Part shown: one piece after another, positions 18,451-26,627 of the stretch
Layout: every line of letters starts with the position of its first letter
How positions within the stretch are numbered: the stretch's first letter is position 1
Source: Halodesulfurarchaeum formicicum
Lineage (GTDB): Archaea > Halobacteriota > Halobacteria > Halobacteriales > Halobacteriaceae
Assembly: GCF_001886955.1 (NCBI RefSeq)
Contig: NZ_CP016804.1
Span: forward strand, 868,001 to 932,000
Direction of reading: 5' to 3'
Length of the DNA stretch: 64,000 nt
The notes under the pieces: model-generated
Seen by the model: the letters and a program-made list of their open reading frames with translations, nothing else
What the model was told of the DNA's origin: nothing
Database searches by the model: none
Program-made: the position numbers and the translations under genes

Positions 18451-18561
18451 GGGGGATTTTCACTGGACCGGCTGGAAGAGTTAAGGCCGGGGCGGGAGTA
18501 GCGGGTCCAACCAACGACATGGCCTGTGCTCTCCGGTCGTCGTCGGTCCGCAGGTGGTTGC

Positions 18562-19971
18562 ATGCCTAGCCGAGGCTGGGGGTCTGGGGACGTATTGAGC
18601 AGACGGGTCGGCGCCCACATCGACGAACTCGTCCCGAAAACCATCGGGGACGTCGACTCGGTCCAGTTTACCGGGACTGGCGCCATGCGGAACTGTATTC
18701 TCCCCGAATCTGCAGTCGGCGGTATTATCGAACTTCGTGCCCAGGTTGGGGAACACTCCCAGTTCGAACTGACAGTCACCCAACGGATGCAGAAACGTCG
18801 TGGCGGCTCTGAGGGGGAATCACCGGACTGGACGATCGAGACGACGTTCGCCCGGACCGAACAGTCCGGACACACGAAACTGGATCCGTTTCATTACGCC
18901 GTCGCTGTCAGAGAACAGACTCCCGCGGGGGCAACTTCGGAATCGACTGTTCGCTCTCTCGAAGCGATCGCCACCCACGATGGGTACGGCCACGAGGAGA
19001 GTATCGCTGCGCTTCTCCTGACCGAGATCGTCGCGAATCGGAAAGCCAGCACAGACAGTGAGCGTTCGAGCCGCGTCTCACATGCGGGTTCGCTGGCGAT
19101 GCTGGGATCGTTCAACAGTGCCGTCGATCAGGGCCGAATCCCCTGGGATGAGGGGTCTTTGGACTGGCAGACCGTCGATGAGTTGCTCGGCCCCGACGCG
19201 GAGACGCTGGCTGCCACGGTGAACGTCGAGACGGCCGTTTCCGAGACACAGCGTCGGGCGGCAGCCAAGGGCCGTCATTTCCCAGCGGCGACGGCGGCCG
19301 ATGGAAATTCGGACGCTAACCCAGGGACTACCGAACAGCTGAGTGAACTGCTGGCCGAAATCCAGTCGGTGACCCTGGAGATCGACGGACCGACCATCAC
19401 CGCTTCGTCGGCCACCGTGAAACGTCAGCGGGCGCGTCTCGAATCCATGCTGGAGTCATATCCGGAGCGGTTTTCGGCGGCGCTCCGGGACGGAAACTTC
19501 GGTATCGCCGCCCGGGCTGCGGCGGACGTATCGGAGCCCTACGAGAAGCTGGTTCTCGTCTATGCCTTTGCCGAACTATATCACGCCATCGAGGAGTTAC
19601 AGCGATCCGAGGCGGCCGTCCGGCAGATCGCAGCGGCCATAACTGCCTTCGGGACGGCGATCGATCGGGGCAACGCCGAAATGGCCGAACTGTCGCTGAA
19701 ACGGGCCTCCGATGCCTTCGTCGTCGTCACCAAACAGCTCGTCAACGGCGCGCAACCGAGACTGGACGATCTTAGAGGCGTGCTAACGTACCACGATCTC
19801 GGCGATACGTTCGACCGACACGTCGATCGCCGGGAGGAACTCGGCAGAAGTGCTCGTTCGGAGTACGACGCCGTCGCCGATGGCCTCGTAGCTGCGGCTC
19901 GACGACAGCACGAACGTGCGGAGAAAGCCCGGGAGGCCTTCTACCTGTTCACGAACGAACGCAGTCGCTGA
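18562..19971 (+). CDS. Haloarchaeal protein of unknown function, 469 residues
   Basis: Starts at ATG 18562 (MPSRGWGSGDVLSRRVG); a GTG 12 codons upstream is possible but gives an Arg-rich lead. The N-terminal half is mixed alpha/beta (DSVQFTGTGAMRNCILPESA, HSQFELTVTQRMQ). The C-terminal half, from about residue 260, is mainly helical with coiled-coil-like stretches (ELLAEIQSVTLEID, SESYPERFSAAL-type segments) and ends in Arg/Glu-rich helices. No membrane segment or catalytic motif seen. Base composition is chromosomal, so it is probably a native gene. Confidence 0.7.
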   Translation: MPSRGWGSGDVLSRRVGAHIDELVPKTIGDVDSVQFTGTGAMRNCILPESAVGGIIELRAQVGEHSQFELTVTQRMQKRRGGSEGESPDWTIETTFARTEQSGHTKLDPFHYAVAVREQTPAGATSESTVRSLEAIATHDGYGHEESIAALLLTEIVANRKASTDSERSSRVSHAGSLAMLGSFNSAVDQGRIPWDEGSLDWQTVDELLGPDAETLAATVNVETAVSETQRRAAAKGRHFPAATAADGNSDANPGTTEQLSELLAEIQSVTLEIDGPTITASSATVKRQRARLESMLESYPERFSAALRDGNFGIAARAAADVSEPYEKLVLVYAFAELYHAIEELQRSEAAVRQIAAAITAFGTAIDRGNAEMAELSLKRASDAFVVVTKQLVNGAQPRLDDLRGVLTYHDLGDTFDRHVDRREELGRSARSEYDAVADGLVAAARRQHERAEKAREAFYLFTNERSR

Positions 19972-20011
19972 GTGGTGTGAAAACGTAGTTCGTCCAAATC
20001 GGACGAATCGC

Positions 20012-20206
20012 TTAGTTCCGAACGACGTTCGTGGCGCGCGGGCCCTTGGGAGCCTGCTCGATGTCGAAGTCGACGTCCTGTCCTTCCTCGAGGTCCGGGC
20101 CACCGACGTCCTCCATGTGGAAGAAAACGTCTTCGTCCGCGTCCTCAGTCTCGATGAATCCGTAACCGCCCGTGTCGTTGAAGAAATCAACCGTGCCGTT
20201 TGCCAT
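20012..20206 (-). CDS. cspA: Cold-shock domain protein
   Basis: 64 residues, a single cold-shock domain that binds single-stranded RNA or DNA. The RNP-1 and RNP-2 motifs are GGYGFIETE and DVFFHMED; the N-terminus is ANGTVDFFNDTG. Length and acidity fit haloarchaeal CspA. Its upstream region (to about 20380) holds a GGGTTATCC box and AT-rich repeats. Confidence 0.93.
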   Translation of the reverse strand: MANGTVDFFNDTGGYGFIETEDADEDVFFHMEDVGGPDLEEGQDVDFDIEQAPKGPRATNVVRN

Positions 20207-20714
20207 TGCAAATTAACACAGGCCCGACACTCGGATAACCCTTCCGAGGGTCACGGTACCACGAGGGGGAGCCAATGCTTCGAGTTGTGTGGTAAAGTGC
20301 CGCATAATCCGCGTGTCTGCTCGAAGCACTCGATTAATCCGAGTTAATCCGCAATTACTCGAATTTAATTCGAATTGACTGTCGGCACCATTCATATGCA
20401 CGCCGCGTTCAGTAACGTGTGCCCCTGGAGGCCGCCCGGGGGGTGGGTCAGGCCGCCCACCAAGGGGGAGCCTTCAGGGTACGGGGAGAGGGGGATCCGG
20501 CCCGCCGCCCACACTACCGCCACCACCCACCCGAGTCACCTTGCTGGTCCCGTAGCACCTGACCAGTCGAGGGGCGTGGATTTCCTGTACTCACTTCCAA
20601 TTCCGGGACCAAAAACTGAGTGGGCAGTGGTCTCACGCCGAGGTATGACCTCGAGATCGACGGCGGCGGGTTGCTCTACGTGCTCGGGGTCGGTTTTGCG
20701 TTCGCTGCGCTGGC
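20207..20714. other. 508-base gap with AT-rich repeats and a GC-rich block
   Basis: No convincing intact gene. 20334-20380 holds the direct repeat TTAATCCG (twice) and a perfect palindrome TCGAAT-TTA-ATTCGA (20359-20373), candidate control sites for cspA. 20420-20600 is very G/C-rich with C and G runs and no coding bias; I could not match it to SRP RNA or RNase P RNA. 20641-20715 looks coding (next entry). Confidence 0.4.
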
Positions 20715-20718
20715 TCAC
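20641..20718 (+). pseudogene. Possible remnant of a small membrane-protein gene
   Basis: In the frame starting at 20641 the codons have strong G/C third positions and give DLEIDGGGLLYVLGVGFAF, an acidic lead into a membrane helix. There is no good in-frame ATG close by, and the frame runs into the 3' end of the convergent lipoprotein gene. It reads like the broken end of a gene, or a short gene with an unusual start. Confidence 0.25.
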
Positions 20719-21086
20719 CCGACCCGGACCGTTCCGTCATTGGAAATCCCGATATTTGTCACGTGGATCGCGTCGTCGGTTGACTCGAAGGTGTGGGTTA
20801 TGGTGGTGGAATTTCCGTCGACGGTCACTTTGACATCAAATTCGCCAGTTTGGTTAAACTCTGCCAAATTGAGATCGGTTTCTGCCTCAATAGTTCGTCC
20901 GTCAGAGTAGACGAGTCCAGTCTCATCCGAGATTTCCACGACGACCGCGTGATCCGTATTATCCTGGTTGACGAGTTTCAGCTCCCGACTCGTGTCAGTG
21001 TCACTAAGGGGCCCCGAACAGCCGGCAGTGACGACGAGCAACCCGACAAAAACACTCAGGACGACGTATCGGTATCTCTGAGGCAC
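20715..21086 (-). CDS. Small lipoprotein
   Basis: 123 residues. A hydrophobic leader ends in the lipobox LLVVTAGC (Cys about 23), so the protein is anchored on the outer face of the membrane. The mature part is one beta-rich domain (ELKLVNQDNTDHAVVVEIS, GEFDVKVTVDGNSTTITHTF), similar to many haloarchaeal Ig-like lipoproteins. Ligand unknown. Confidence 0.75.
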   Translation of the reverse strand: MPQRYRYVVLSVFVGLLVVTAGCSGPLSDTDTSRELKLVNQDNTDHAVVVEISDETGLVYSDGRTIEAETDLNLAEFNQTGEFDVKVTVDGNSTTITHTFESTDDAIHVTNIGISNDGTVRVG

Positions 21087-21300
21087 ATTGAAGGCTAGTC
21101 GCCAGTTCCTGAAAAATCCCTGGCACGGTCAGACTCCTCTTTTAGCCTTCCCGGATACTACAAGCAGACATTTGTCAGACTCATGGTCAACTTGGAACCA
21201 TTTCGGAACCAAATCCTTCGGAAAATATGCTAACTCCTCCATTTTCGTCCCACCAGATGAAGCCGCCATTACTCAGAATGGCGATTTGGGGAGTACGAAG

Positions 21301-21328
21301 AAGGGAGTGGGGCCGGAGGGATTTGAAC
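21301..21328. repeat. Copy of the tRNA-Trp 3' end (direct repeat, distal copy)
   Basis: These 28 bases are identical to 21417-21444, the last 21 bases of tRNA-Trp plus 7 flanking bases. The copies start 116 bases apart. A displaced tRNA 3' end is the usual mark left by a tyrosine-integrase element. Confidence 0.75.
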
Positions 21329-21366
21329 CACGGTCGGAGCAAAGCTCCGCTCTGGTTCAAATCCGC
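21329..21366. repeat. Hairpin-containing motif shared with 31163-31200
   Basis: CACGGTCGGAGC and a self-complementary GGAGC-AAA-GCTCC core are followed by a T-loop-like GTTCAAATC. The same string, with one change and one extra base, lies beside the integrase at 31294. Confidence 0.6.
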
Positions 21367-21423
21367 AACCCACACAGAATTGACCTCTCGCTCGGCGCCG
21401 TTGCGCCTCGGGAGTGAAGGGAG

Positions 21424-21596
21424 TGGGGCCGGAGGGATTTGAACCCCCGATCGACTGATATCCCCGGTACGCCTCGGCACTCCAGAGGGTCGTCATCGCG
21501 AACGAGGGCCAGTCGAACGCTCGGTATACCAGTCTGGAGTGTCGTCGTCGGCAAACCTCTGGAGTCAGTCGCCATTCCTGGCTTGGCCACAGCCCC
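21424..21596 (-). tRNA. tRNA-Trp (CCA) with a 99-base intron
   Basis: Read on the minus strand. The 5' acceptor half GGGGCTG begins at 21596 and pairs with CGGCCCC ending at 21425; A at 21424 is the discriminator. D-arm GCCA/TGGC and anticodon stem ACTGA/TCAGT pair well. The anticodon CCA is at 21562-21560. The intron runs 21558-21460 after position 37 and its ends can form the archaeal bulge-helix-bulge. The T-arm is GGGGGTTCAAATCCC-like. In Haloferax the equivalent intron acts as a box C/D guide for methylation of the same tRNA; a GATGA box-C-like element is present here too. Confidence 0.92.
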
Positions 21597-21642
21597 GTAC
21601 CCCCTGATTGTCGGGTACGGCTAAAGGGCGTTACGATTCGAG

Positions 21643-22518
21643 TCAAACCCAGGGGGCCCGATCTTCCTCGCCCTCCCCCGGGTAGCCGTACTGATCCTTG
21701 GTCTCCTCGTCGGTGGTCGTGACACCGTCCGATCCGCCGTCGGTCGAGGTCGGGGTCCGGGGCGTGAGCGTCTCGGTTGCGGACTCCTCGGACTCGTCCG
21801 TCGGGTCGATCGCCAGGAGCGCGGCCATGGCGAACACCGGCAGCGGGGCTTCGGTGGGCACGAGCCCGATGATCGAGAGCGCGAGTGTCCCCAGTGCGAC
21901 CGCGCTGCCGAAGCGGAAGCGGTCGATATCGACCATGTGCTCGATCCGCGGGCGAAGCAGGACCAGGAGCAGGGCGAAGCCGACGCCCGTGCCACCGGCG
22001 GCCATCGCCCGGGCCACGAGTTCGAGATCCGTCGTGACCGCGACGGAGAAGGCTCCGGGGTTGAGGCTGGCGATGGCACCCAGGCCGATGATCACACTCG
22101 CGCGCGGCAGATATTCCCCGATGGTCGAACTGGCGGTCTTCGCGGCGATCGCCACGATGACGATGGCCGCAAAGCGCTCGAAGATGACCACGTCGATGAT
22201 ACTCGCGATAGTCGGGGCCATCGCGGCTTCCAGGCCCGCGATCAGGATCAACGGGATCCCGACCATGAGGACCTCCTTTGACTGCTGGATCGGATCGGCC
22301 TCCATCTCGACGAGGACGACGGCCACGGTGGCACTGCCACCGAAGACCAGCAATCCAACCTGGAGGATCCCAACCGTACTCGAGAGCGCGTCTGCCAGGA
22401 CGAGCGCCGGGAAGATCCCGTCGATGAGCGGGAGGAGCATGACCGTCGCCAGGAGCTTGGTGGCACCGCCCACCTGCTGCTCCAGGCGAAGCGCGATCGG
22501 GTGGCGAGAGCTACTCAT
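21643..22518 (-). CDS. DUF5794 membrane protein
   Basis: 291 residues with about seven hydrophobic segments between residues 20 and 235, then a Thr/Glu-rich cytoplasmic tail ending DQYGYPGEGEEDRAPWV. Family recognised from the LLPLIDGIFPALVLADALSS and IGEYLPRASVIIGLGAIASLNPGAF blocks. Function unknown. Single gene next to tRNA-Trp. Confidence 0.8.
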   Translation of the reverse strand: MSSSRHPIALRLEQQVGGATKLLATVMLLPLIDGIFPALVLADALSSTVGILQVGLLVFGGSATVAVVLVEMEADPIQQSKEVLMVGIPLILIAGLEAAMAPTIASIIDVVIFERFAAIVIVAIAAKTASSTIGEYLPRASVIIGLGAIASLNPGAFSVAVTTDLELVARAMAAGGTGVGFALLLVLLRPRIEHMVDIDRFRFGSAVALGTLALSIIGLVPTEAPLPVFAMAALLAIDPTDESEESATETLTPRTPTSTDGGSDGVTTTDEETKDQYGYPGEGEEDRAPWV

Positions 22519-22521
22519 CGA

Positions 22522-22707
22522 CTAGGCTGGGTGCCCGTAACCATGTGGGTGCTGGCGATGTATGCGGTGATGCCTGCGACCGTCGGCCCGCATGAGCCAG
22601 ACCGAATTCCCCGCGTTCACATTCTGTTTGCCGAAAAATGTGTTGTCGCCGGTGGCGAGAGGCTGTTCGCCGGCGATGCATTCGGCAATGGAACTGACGG
22701 GGTCCAT
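22522..22707 (-). CDS. Small conserved-looking protein, 61 residues
   Basis: Starts MDPVSSIAECIAGEQPLATG and ends in a His/Arg-rich tail. It ends 3 bases before the DUF5794 start. A TATATTTATG box on the minus strand (22735-22745) lies about 28 bases before the ATG, which supports a real leaderless gene. Product unknown. Confidence 0.6.
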   Translation of the reverse strand: MDPVSSIAECIAGEQPLATGDNTFFGKQNVNAGNSVWLMRADGRRHHRIHRQHPHGYGHPA

Positions 22708-22732
22708 ACACGTATGTCGGTCGGGTTCCCTC

Positions 22733-22745
22733 ATAAATATAGCGT
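22733..22745 (-). promoter_or_regulatory. TATA-like box
   Basis: CTATATTTATG on the minus strand, correctly spaced for the 61-residue gene starting at 22707. Confidence 0.5.
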
Positions 22746-22825
22746 GAGAGGCGGGCACACGGTGCGCACGGCGTTCGGTTTTCGTTTCTCGCAACCCTTT
22801 TGACCCAGCAGTTGTTGCGTACTAC

Positions 22826-24328
22826 ATGGCGAAGGATTCTCCCCCGGCAGGGACGTTCACCGAGAAGCTGCAGGTCCCGGAGGCACTCACGTTCGACGAC
22901 GTACTGTTGCGACCGGCCGAGAGTCGTGTCGAGCCCGACGAGGCAGACGTGAGCACCAGGGTCTCGAAGAACATCGAACTCCAGATTCCCATTCTCTCGG
23001 CGGCGATGGACACCGTCACCGAGGCCGAAATGGCGATCGGGATGGCTCGAGAGGGTGGGCTCGGCGTGCTCCACCAGAACATGAGCACTGAACAGGCCGT
23101 CGCGGAGGTCGAGCAGGTCAAGCGAGCGGACGAGACCATCATCCGCCGCGAGAACGTCGTCACGGCTGCCCCCGACCAGACGGTCAGCGAGGTCGATGCG
23201 ATGATGAGTGCCGAGGGCGTGAGCGGCGCCCCGGTCGTCGACGAGGACGACTCGGTGCTTGGCATCATCTCCGGGACGGACATCCGTCCGTACCTGGAAG
23301 TCGGGGACTACGACGCGGTTCGCGAGGCCATGACCGACGAGGTCATCACGGCCGGCGCTGATGTTACCCCGCGGGAAGCGCTGGAGCTCATGTACGAGCA
23401 CAAGATCGAGCGGGTCCCCATCGTGGACGAGGACGATCGCCTGGTCGGCCTGGTCACGATGCAGGGGATCCTCGCCCGGCGCGAACACGAACAGGCTGTT
23501 CGTGACGATCAGGGCCGGCTTCGGGTCGGTGTAGCCGTCGGTCCGTTCGAACAGGATCGAGCCGTGGCCGTGGACGAGGCCGGAGCCGACGCCATTTTCA
23601 TCGACACCGCTCACGCGCACAACCTCAACGTCGTCGACAGCGCGCGCGAGATCAAGGACATGGTCGACGCCGATGTCATCGTCGGTAACATCGGGACCGA
23701 AGAGGCCGCCCGTGACATCGTGGACTTCGCTGATGGCCTCAAGGTCGGGATCGGCCCGGGGAGCATCTGTACCACGCGGGTGGTTAGCGGGGCCGGAATG
23801 CCCCAGGTCACTGCCGTCGCCGAGGTAGCAGATGTCGCCGCCGAGGAGGACGTGCCGGTGATCGCCGACGGCGGTATTCGGTACTCCGGGGACGCCGCCA
23901 AGGCACTCGCAGCAGGGGCCGATGCAGTGATGCTGGGATCGTACTTCGCTGGAACCGACGAAGCGCCCGGCCGGGTGATTACGATCCAGGGCAAGAAGTA
24001 CAAGCAGTACCGCGGCATGGGCAGTGTTGGTGCGATGCAGTCCGGCGGTGGCGAACGCTATCTCAAAGAGGAGACAGAGGACGAGGACGACTACGTGCCG
24101 GAAGGTGTCGAAGCCGCGACCCCGTACAAGGGCCCGCTTGCGAACGAACTCCACCAGCTCGTCGGCGGCATCCAGTCCGGGATGGGCTATGCCGGGGCTC
24201 ACAGCGTGACCGACCTGAAGGAGAAGGCTCGATTCGTCCGGGTCTCACAGGCCGGCCAGCAGGAGAGCCACCCCCACGACGTGATGATTACCGACGAGGC
24301 GCCGAACTACAAGCCTCAGCGGGACTGA
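22826..24328 (+). CDS. guaB: IMP dehydrogenase
   Basis: 500 residues. It oxidises IMP to XMP with NAD+, the committed step to GMP. Catalytic Cys in [10 protein letters not shown] is at about 315. Two CBS domains sit at about residues 100-220 ([23 protein letters not shown] and [20 protein letters not shown]). The phosphate loop [21 protein letters not shown] and the [14 protein letters not shown] flap are present. A CTTTTGA box lies about 27 bases before the ATG. Confidence 0.95.
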   Translation: MAKDSPPAGTFTEKLQVPEALTFDDVLLRPAESRVEPDEADVSTRVSKNIELQIPILSAAMDTVTEAEMAIGMAREGGLGVLHQNMSTEQAVAEVEQVKRADETIIRRENVVTAAPDQTVSEVDAMMSAEGVSGAPVVDEDDSVLGIISGTDIRPYLEVGDYDAVREAMTDEVITAGADVTPREALELMYEHKIERVPIVDEDDRLVGLVTMQGILARREHEQAVRDDQGRLRVGVAVGPFEQDRAVAVDEAGADAIFIDTAHAHNLNVVDSAREIKDMVDADVIVGNIGTEEAARDIVDFADGLKVGIGPGSICTTRVVSGAGMPQVTAVAEVADVAAEEDVPVIADGGIRYSGDAAKALAAGADAVMLGSYFAGTDEAPGRVITIQGKKYKQYRGMGSVGAMQSGGGERYLKEETEDEDDYVPEGVEAATPYKGPLANELHQLVGGIQSGMGYAGAHSVTDLKEKARFVRVSQAGQQESHPHDVMITDEAPNYKPQRD

Positions 24329-24340
24329 GTTTGCCCGCTC

Positions 24341-24520
24341 TCAGTTGAGGTACAGCTTTCCGAGCCGGTAGACCCCGTATATCGAGACGAGCACGAGCAG
24401 GAGCGCGACGACGGCGAACGTGATCTGCCCTGTTTCCAGCCAGCCGCCGGTGAAGACGATGGCCCCCAGGAAAAACAGGATCGGCACCAGAACGTCAGCC
24501 AGGAGGTTTGCGTCTTTCAT
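24341..24520 (-). CDS. Small two-helix membrane protein
   Basis: 59 residues from ATG 24520 (MKDANLLADVLVPILFFLGA). Two membrane segments at about 10-28 and 36-54, then a short basic end. No family recognised. The longer in-frame extension upstream has poor codon bias and is not used. Confidence 0.6.
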   Translation of the reverse strand: MKDANLLADVLVPILFFLGAIVFTGGWLETGQITFAVVALLLVLVSIYGVYRLGKLYLN

Positions 24521-24687
24521 ACGGAATGGGTCCGATCGTGGTACGACGCTTTCGTGTGCATACTGTTGACTGACCGATTCTGGCCTGTTGGTCTTCAAGA
24601 TTCCCAAAATACGTGACCGGTGGGACCTGCCGAAACTCGGAACCGTGAACGCGTTGCTGCTCGTTCGGTCCGATCCGTTTTTGTTAC

Positions 24688-24942
24688 TTACTTCGAGGCA
24701 TTTTCAGCACCAGCGCCAGCACCCTGGCCCGCCGCGCCAGCATGTTCACTTCCGCCAGGGGTCAGTTCGCTGATGGTCTCACCCAGTCCATCCTCGCCCG
24801 TCGAGTTTCGAACTGTGTCCAGCAATTCAGTGACGAAGTCGGGCACCTGTGCGGGCAGGTCACTCGGCGGGCCGGCCTGCAGCAGCGTCTGTCCCGCGTC
24901 GGTCGCGACCGTCAAGATCGTAAGTGGGTCTGCTTCGATCAT
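24688..24942 (-). CDS. Small acidic protein, 84 residues
   Basis: Starts MIEADPLTILTVATDAGQTL. A central helix (DFVTELLDTVRNSTGEDGLGE) is followed by a Gly/Ala-rich tail. No motif or membrane segment. Codon bias is chromosomal. Product unknown. Confidence 0.5.
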   Translation of the reverse strand: MIEADPLTILTVATDAGQTLLQAGPPSDLPAQVPDFVTELLDTVRNSTGEDGLGETISELTPGGSEHAGAAGQGAGAGAENASK

Positions 24943-25148
24943 CGCGACTGAGCGTATTCGACTGGGACACAAAAGGGGGGAACGCCCTGAACTCGATTTC
25001 AAACGGATTGGTCCCGATTTGGAAATCGGTTGTCGCCGTTCTATCCCAGTACGTGGCGGTCGACGGGATTTCAGTCGGATTCATCGAAACGTTGGGTTTT
25101 CTCGCTTCTGCGCGTTCCGCGCCTGGGTCTAAGTGTAGTCCCCAAAAC

Positions 25149-26003
25149 TCACCCTGCCAGTGCGATGTCCAGATAGATCATGATGATGACGCCGGCCAGC
25201 AGTCCGAGGGTCGCCACACGTTCGTACCCGCTCCGGTGTGTCTCGGGGATGATTTCATCGGAGATCACGAACAGCATCGCGCCCGCGGCAAAGCCCATGG
25301 CGTAGGGGAGCAGGGGCTCGACAGTCGAGACGGCGAGGGCTCCAAGCACCGCGAGTGGAATCTCCACCGCTCCGGCACGAATTCCCGCTATCGCTGCGTA
25401 GAGTCGCCGATCCAGGCCGGCGTTGATCGCAGCGACCGATACGGCCAGTCCTTCGGGGATGTTCTGCAACCCGATCGCGAACATCAGGGACAGCGCGCCA
25501 CCGAGTTGGTCGACCGCTCCCCCAGCGGCCCCGAATCCCACTCCCACGGCCAGTCCTTCGGGCATGTTGTGCAGCGTAATCGCCAGAATGAAAAGCACCA
25601 ACCCGGACAGTCGATCCTCGGAGATGGGATGTGTCTGGCCCTGTTTCGCCGCGTCCGATCGTGGTCGTCCGGTCAGCAGGTAGTGTGCGTGGGGAACAAG
25701 TTTGTCCGCCCGATCGAGGAAGAGTGCACCGAGGCCCACTCCAATGAGTGTCGGAATCGGGTTCCCACCGGAGTACTGCTCGATTCCCGGGATGATGAGG
25801 CTGGTGAACGCCGCAGCGAGCATCACGCCGGCCGCGAATCCCAACATTCCGTCGAGTGCTCTCTCGGAGGGGTTCCGCCAGACGAGAACGAGCGAGGCCC
25901 CGAGCAGGTTCATGAACGCGATGACGAGGCCGCCAGCGAGCGCCTGAATCACTGGGGAGTGGCCGACGAGTCGGACGAAGGCCTCGCTGAGTTCGATCGC
26001 CAT
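25149..26003 (-). CDS. ZIP family metal transporter
   Basis: 284 residues, about eight membrane segments. The metal-site motifs are TLHNMPEGLAVGVGFG and LQNIPEGLAVSVA (H/N-x3-E), both typical of ZIP transporters. A His-containing loop (YLLTGRPRSDAAKQGQTHPIS) separates the two halves. Likely imports Zn2+, Fe2+ or another divalent metal. Single gene, last ordinary chromosomal gene before the accessory region. Confidence 0.9.
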   Translation of the reverse strand: MAIELSEAFVRLVGHSPVIQALAGGLVIAFMNLLGASLVLVWRNPSERALDGMLGFAAGVMLAAAFTSLIIPGIEQYSGGNPIPTLIGVGLGALFLDRADKLVPHAHYLLTGRPRSDAAKQGQTHPISEDRLSGLVLFILAITLHNMPEGLAVGVGFGAAGGAVDQLGGALSLMFAIGLQNIPEGLAVSVAAINAGLDRRLYAAIAGIRAGAVEIPLAVLGALAVSTVEPLLPYAMGFAAGAMLFVISDEIIPETHRSGYERVATLGLLAGVIIMIYLDIALAG

Positions 26004-26038
26004 TCCCTACCGGGTAGTTACTGTCGATCGGCTTAAGA

Positions 26039-26470
26039 TTACGCGTTGTTTTGGAGCTGATCGAGCAACGGCCGACGCCGCTTTTCAATGCGATGGCGGA
26101 GTCGTTGCCGTCGCTGGTCGAGGTGGACTTTGTCGGAGTGCGGTTCGTTAGTTTCAATCGAGGGATTCACGCGCGTAGCGACGTCTTCCAGCGGCCAGCG
26201 GGGTTCAACCCCCAGGTGATCCCACCGGTCCGAATCTGGTGGGGTGACCGGCTCGATGGCCACTACGAAGCCTTGTGATACTCAATGAGGGCAGGTATGC
26301 CGCAGCTGTCTCGGAGATCTCGACAGGCCGCTCGCTTGCCCGTTTCGAAGAAGACGACCGACGGATGGTGGTTCCATCCGACTTTTTTGCCCAGCTCTTT
26401 CTGGTTTACTGACACTCGATCGGGGCAGCCGGCACCGAAAAAGGCATGGAAAGCTACGGCCTTTCGACGG
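26039..26470 (-). pseudogene. Decayed tyrosine integrase, related to 31294-32364
   Basis: The DNA aligns with the intact integrase to the right from its 3' end inward. RWPLEDVATRVNPSIET and EKRRRPLLDQLQN match PPEDVAARVNASVET and EKRRRPLLDQLQN. The frame is broken: EYHKAS and FETGKRAACRDL appear in another frame, and parts are missing. The catalytic Tyr context EQHYDKADL has become EPHSDKVHL, and the HxxR box is lost. This is a dead copy from an earlier integration. Confidence 0.8.
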
Positions 26471-26627
26471 TTCCAAAATGAATTCTGATTATTAATTTCG
26501 GCCGTCAGTATAACAAAACTCCTTGGTATATCAGGTAACACCTAAAGCTGTGGAATACCACTCACTAGTTGAAACAACGAGGTATCGGTCGCCAATTGTC
26601 AATGATCTAAACGAAACAAGCAAACTA

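Noticed and set aside
20411-20640. SRP (7S) RNA or RNase P RNA in the G/C-rich gap
   Set aside because: Conserved elements of either RNA could not be found on either strand.
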